This document shows, in pieces, positions 5,800 to 6,768 of a stretch of DNA of 6,768 nucleotides; position 1 is the stretch's first letter; each line of letters starts with the position of its first letter. The stretch comes from Thermodesulfobacteriota bacterium (lineage in GTDB: Bacteria > Desulfobacterota > DSM-4660 > Desulfatiglandales > HGW-15). Location of the stretch: assembly GCA_025454125.1 (NCBI GenBank), contig JALOPA010000105.1, positions 1-6,768 of the forward strand. Direction: 5' to 3'. The notes under the pieces were generated by a model. The model ran no database searches. It had not been told where the DNA came from and worked only from the letters and a program-made list of their open reading frames with translations. The translations under genes and the position numbers were made by a program.

Positions 5800-6768
5800 A
5801 TGCTGGACCAGGTCGAAGTCTTCTGCCCTCATTGTTTCGCCAATTATTTCGTTTCTCCGGAACGCATTCCCGAAGACGGGGTCACGACGCCGTGCAAGAA
5901 GTGCGGGAAGAACTTCACCATGATGAAGGCTTCCGGCGATCCCCTCAGGGACAGGGCCAATCGCCAGCAGGGTTTCGTTGTCCTCCAGCCGAAGAAGCGC
6001 CGGGTGTCGGAAGATGAGGCGAATGGGAATTCCTACAGAGAAGCGCTTCAAAGGAAGACAGACCCATCGGCGCTCTCAACCCTGATCAAGACAAGAGGCT
6101 TCAAGATCGGTCTCTGTGCGACAGGAGCGGTCCTCCTCGTGGTGCTGGGGGTCTTTTACCTGTTCAAGTCCTCTGCTCAGAGCCGCTTTGAAAAAAGCTT
6201 CAGAGAAACTCTGGCCCAGGCCTCCAGCAGCCGATTCGAGTTCAAGGTGGAGAAGGTCACGTTTTCCGCTTTCGGCGCGCTCACGCAGGAGCAAGGGTGT
6301 CTCTATGGGCTGGCCCTCAACGATCGAGAGGCGCGGAAAATTTTGTATTACGTGGACAAACTCAACTTTCAAGTAGATCCCTCCAAAAAGCAGTTGGTCA
6401 CAGAGCCTTTCACCCTGAGAGTCAATGTCCAGAATTCCAAGATCGCTCTGAACAAGTGCACGATCGAAGCCAGCGCAGTGGACGGCTGGCAGGCGGTCTT
6501 CAGAGCCAAGGACGCCACGGTCGAACTGGAGGGCATGGAGATGATCAGCGGGCAGGGGCTGGAGTTCAAGCTGGGTTTTAAGGGGGCGGATTGGAGTTCT
6601 GATCCCCGGTTCGTCCTGGGCGACGCCCGGCTTTCCCTGAAGGCCAAGCTCGTGGAGTCCTTGAGCGCGACCATCAGCAATGATGTGGAGATTCTATTCA
6701 CCCTGAAGAATGCGCTCCTCCCAAAGCCGGGCGAGGGAACTCAGGCCGGGGCAACGACCTCCGGGGAG
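5800..6768 (+). CDS. zinc-ribbon (MJ0042-type) single-pass membrane protein, 3' end cut by window edge
   Basis: The frame is open for 323 codons to the window end. The ATG at 5800 follows AAAGGA (5785-5790) with a 9-nt spacer. An ATG at 5790 is in another frame and would start inside the RBS. Residues 8-39 form a zinc ribbon with Cys9, Cys12, Cys32 and Cys35 (CPHC-x19-CKKC), a spacing typical of the MJ0042 / zinc_ribbon family at the N-terminus of bacterial membrane proteins. A charged linker (about 40-97) leads to one transmembrane helix (about 102-122, TGAVLLVVLGVFYLF core) preceded by basic residues, which places the ribbon in the cytoplasm and the rest in the periplasm. The periplasmic part (123-323) begins with a helical stretch and continues as alternating strands (FEFKVEKVTFSAFGAL, LNFQVDPSKKQLV, LRVNVQNSKIAL) suggesting a repetitive beta fold. 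I recognise no family there. The last visible residues are Pro/Gly/Thr-rich. It probably works with the secreted protein encoded just upstream. Confidence 0.9.
   Translation, partial: MLDQVEVFCPHCFANYFVSPERIPEDGVTTPCKKCGKNFTMMKASGDPLRDRANRQQGFVVLQPKKRRVSEDEANGNSYREALQRKTDPSALSTLIKTRGFKIGLCATGAVLLVVLGVFYLFKSSAQSRFEKSFRETLAQASSSRFEFKVEKVTFSAFGALTQEQGCLYGLALNDREARKILYYVDKLNFQVDPSKKQLVTEPFTLRVNVQNSKIALNKCTIEASAVDGWQAVFRAKDATVELEGMEMISGQGLEFKLGFKGADWSSDPRFVLGDARLSLKAKLVESLSATISNDVEILFTLKNALLPKPGEGTQAGATTSGE

Noticed and set aside
5790..6017. Plus-strand 75-codon frame starting at ATG 5790
   Set aside because: It begins within the RBS of the zinc-ribbon gene, is out of frame with it and lacks its own RBS; the frame from 5800 encodes the CPHC/CKKC zinc ribbon.
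5077..6051. Minus-strand open frame of 324 codons
   Set aside because: It is antisense to the secreted protein and the start of the zinc-ribbon gene, both of which have strong start signals and recognisable features.

Overview
The window looks like a piece of a Gram-negative chromosome of moderately high GC. It carries three recognisable or partly recognisable transcription units plus a repeat-filled, AT-rich intergenic region. Lineage is inferred, not proven. A near-perfect sigma-54 promoter, a UvrA close to E. coli numbering, a PdxA with the usual three metal-binding histidines, an MJ0042-type zinc-ribbon membrane protein, and intergenic AGGCACA-type and GTTCAT-type repeats together suggest a Desulfobacterota (deltaproteobacterial, Syntrophobacter-like) genome.

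Layout. Positions 1-2681 on the minus strand hold uvrA, lacking only about the last 50 codons. A 218-bp divergent spacer separates it from a small plus-strand gene (2900-3181). This gene encodes a 93-residue protein with two matching GxWLxxxCPxxxC units, and it has a ribosome-binding site that pairs with about 17 nt of the usual 16S rRNA 3' end. A strong intrinsic terminator (3198-3240) closes this gene. pdxA follows convergently on the minus strand (3342-4370), probably starting at a CTG codon.

The 688 bp between pdxA and the next plus-strand gene contain no convincing standard-length gene. From left to right they hold: the pdxA RBS, a GC-rich hairpin, octamer repeats folded into a long imperfect inverted repeat, a possible sigma-70 promoter for pdxA with a small dyad beside it, a second degenerate repeat pair, a 25-bp near-palindrome, a sigma-54 -24/-12 promoter, and a nine-codon leader ORF whose stop overlaps the next start as ATGA.

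From 5059 to the window end is a two-gene plus-strand unit. The first gene encodes a secreted 241-residue protein with small beta domains. Fifteen bases later begins a membrane protein with an N-terminal cytoplasmic zinc ribbon, one transmembrane helix and a periplasmic domain, cut by the window end. The sigma-54 promoter, the upstream palindrome placed where an enhancer-binding activator would sit, and the coupled leader ORF suggest a regulated envelope module of unknown function. This is the most novel part of the window. uvrA (nucleotide excision repair) and pdxA (pyridoxal phosphate synthesis) are housekeeping neighbours with no obvious link to it.
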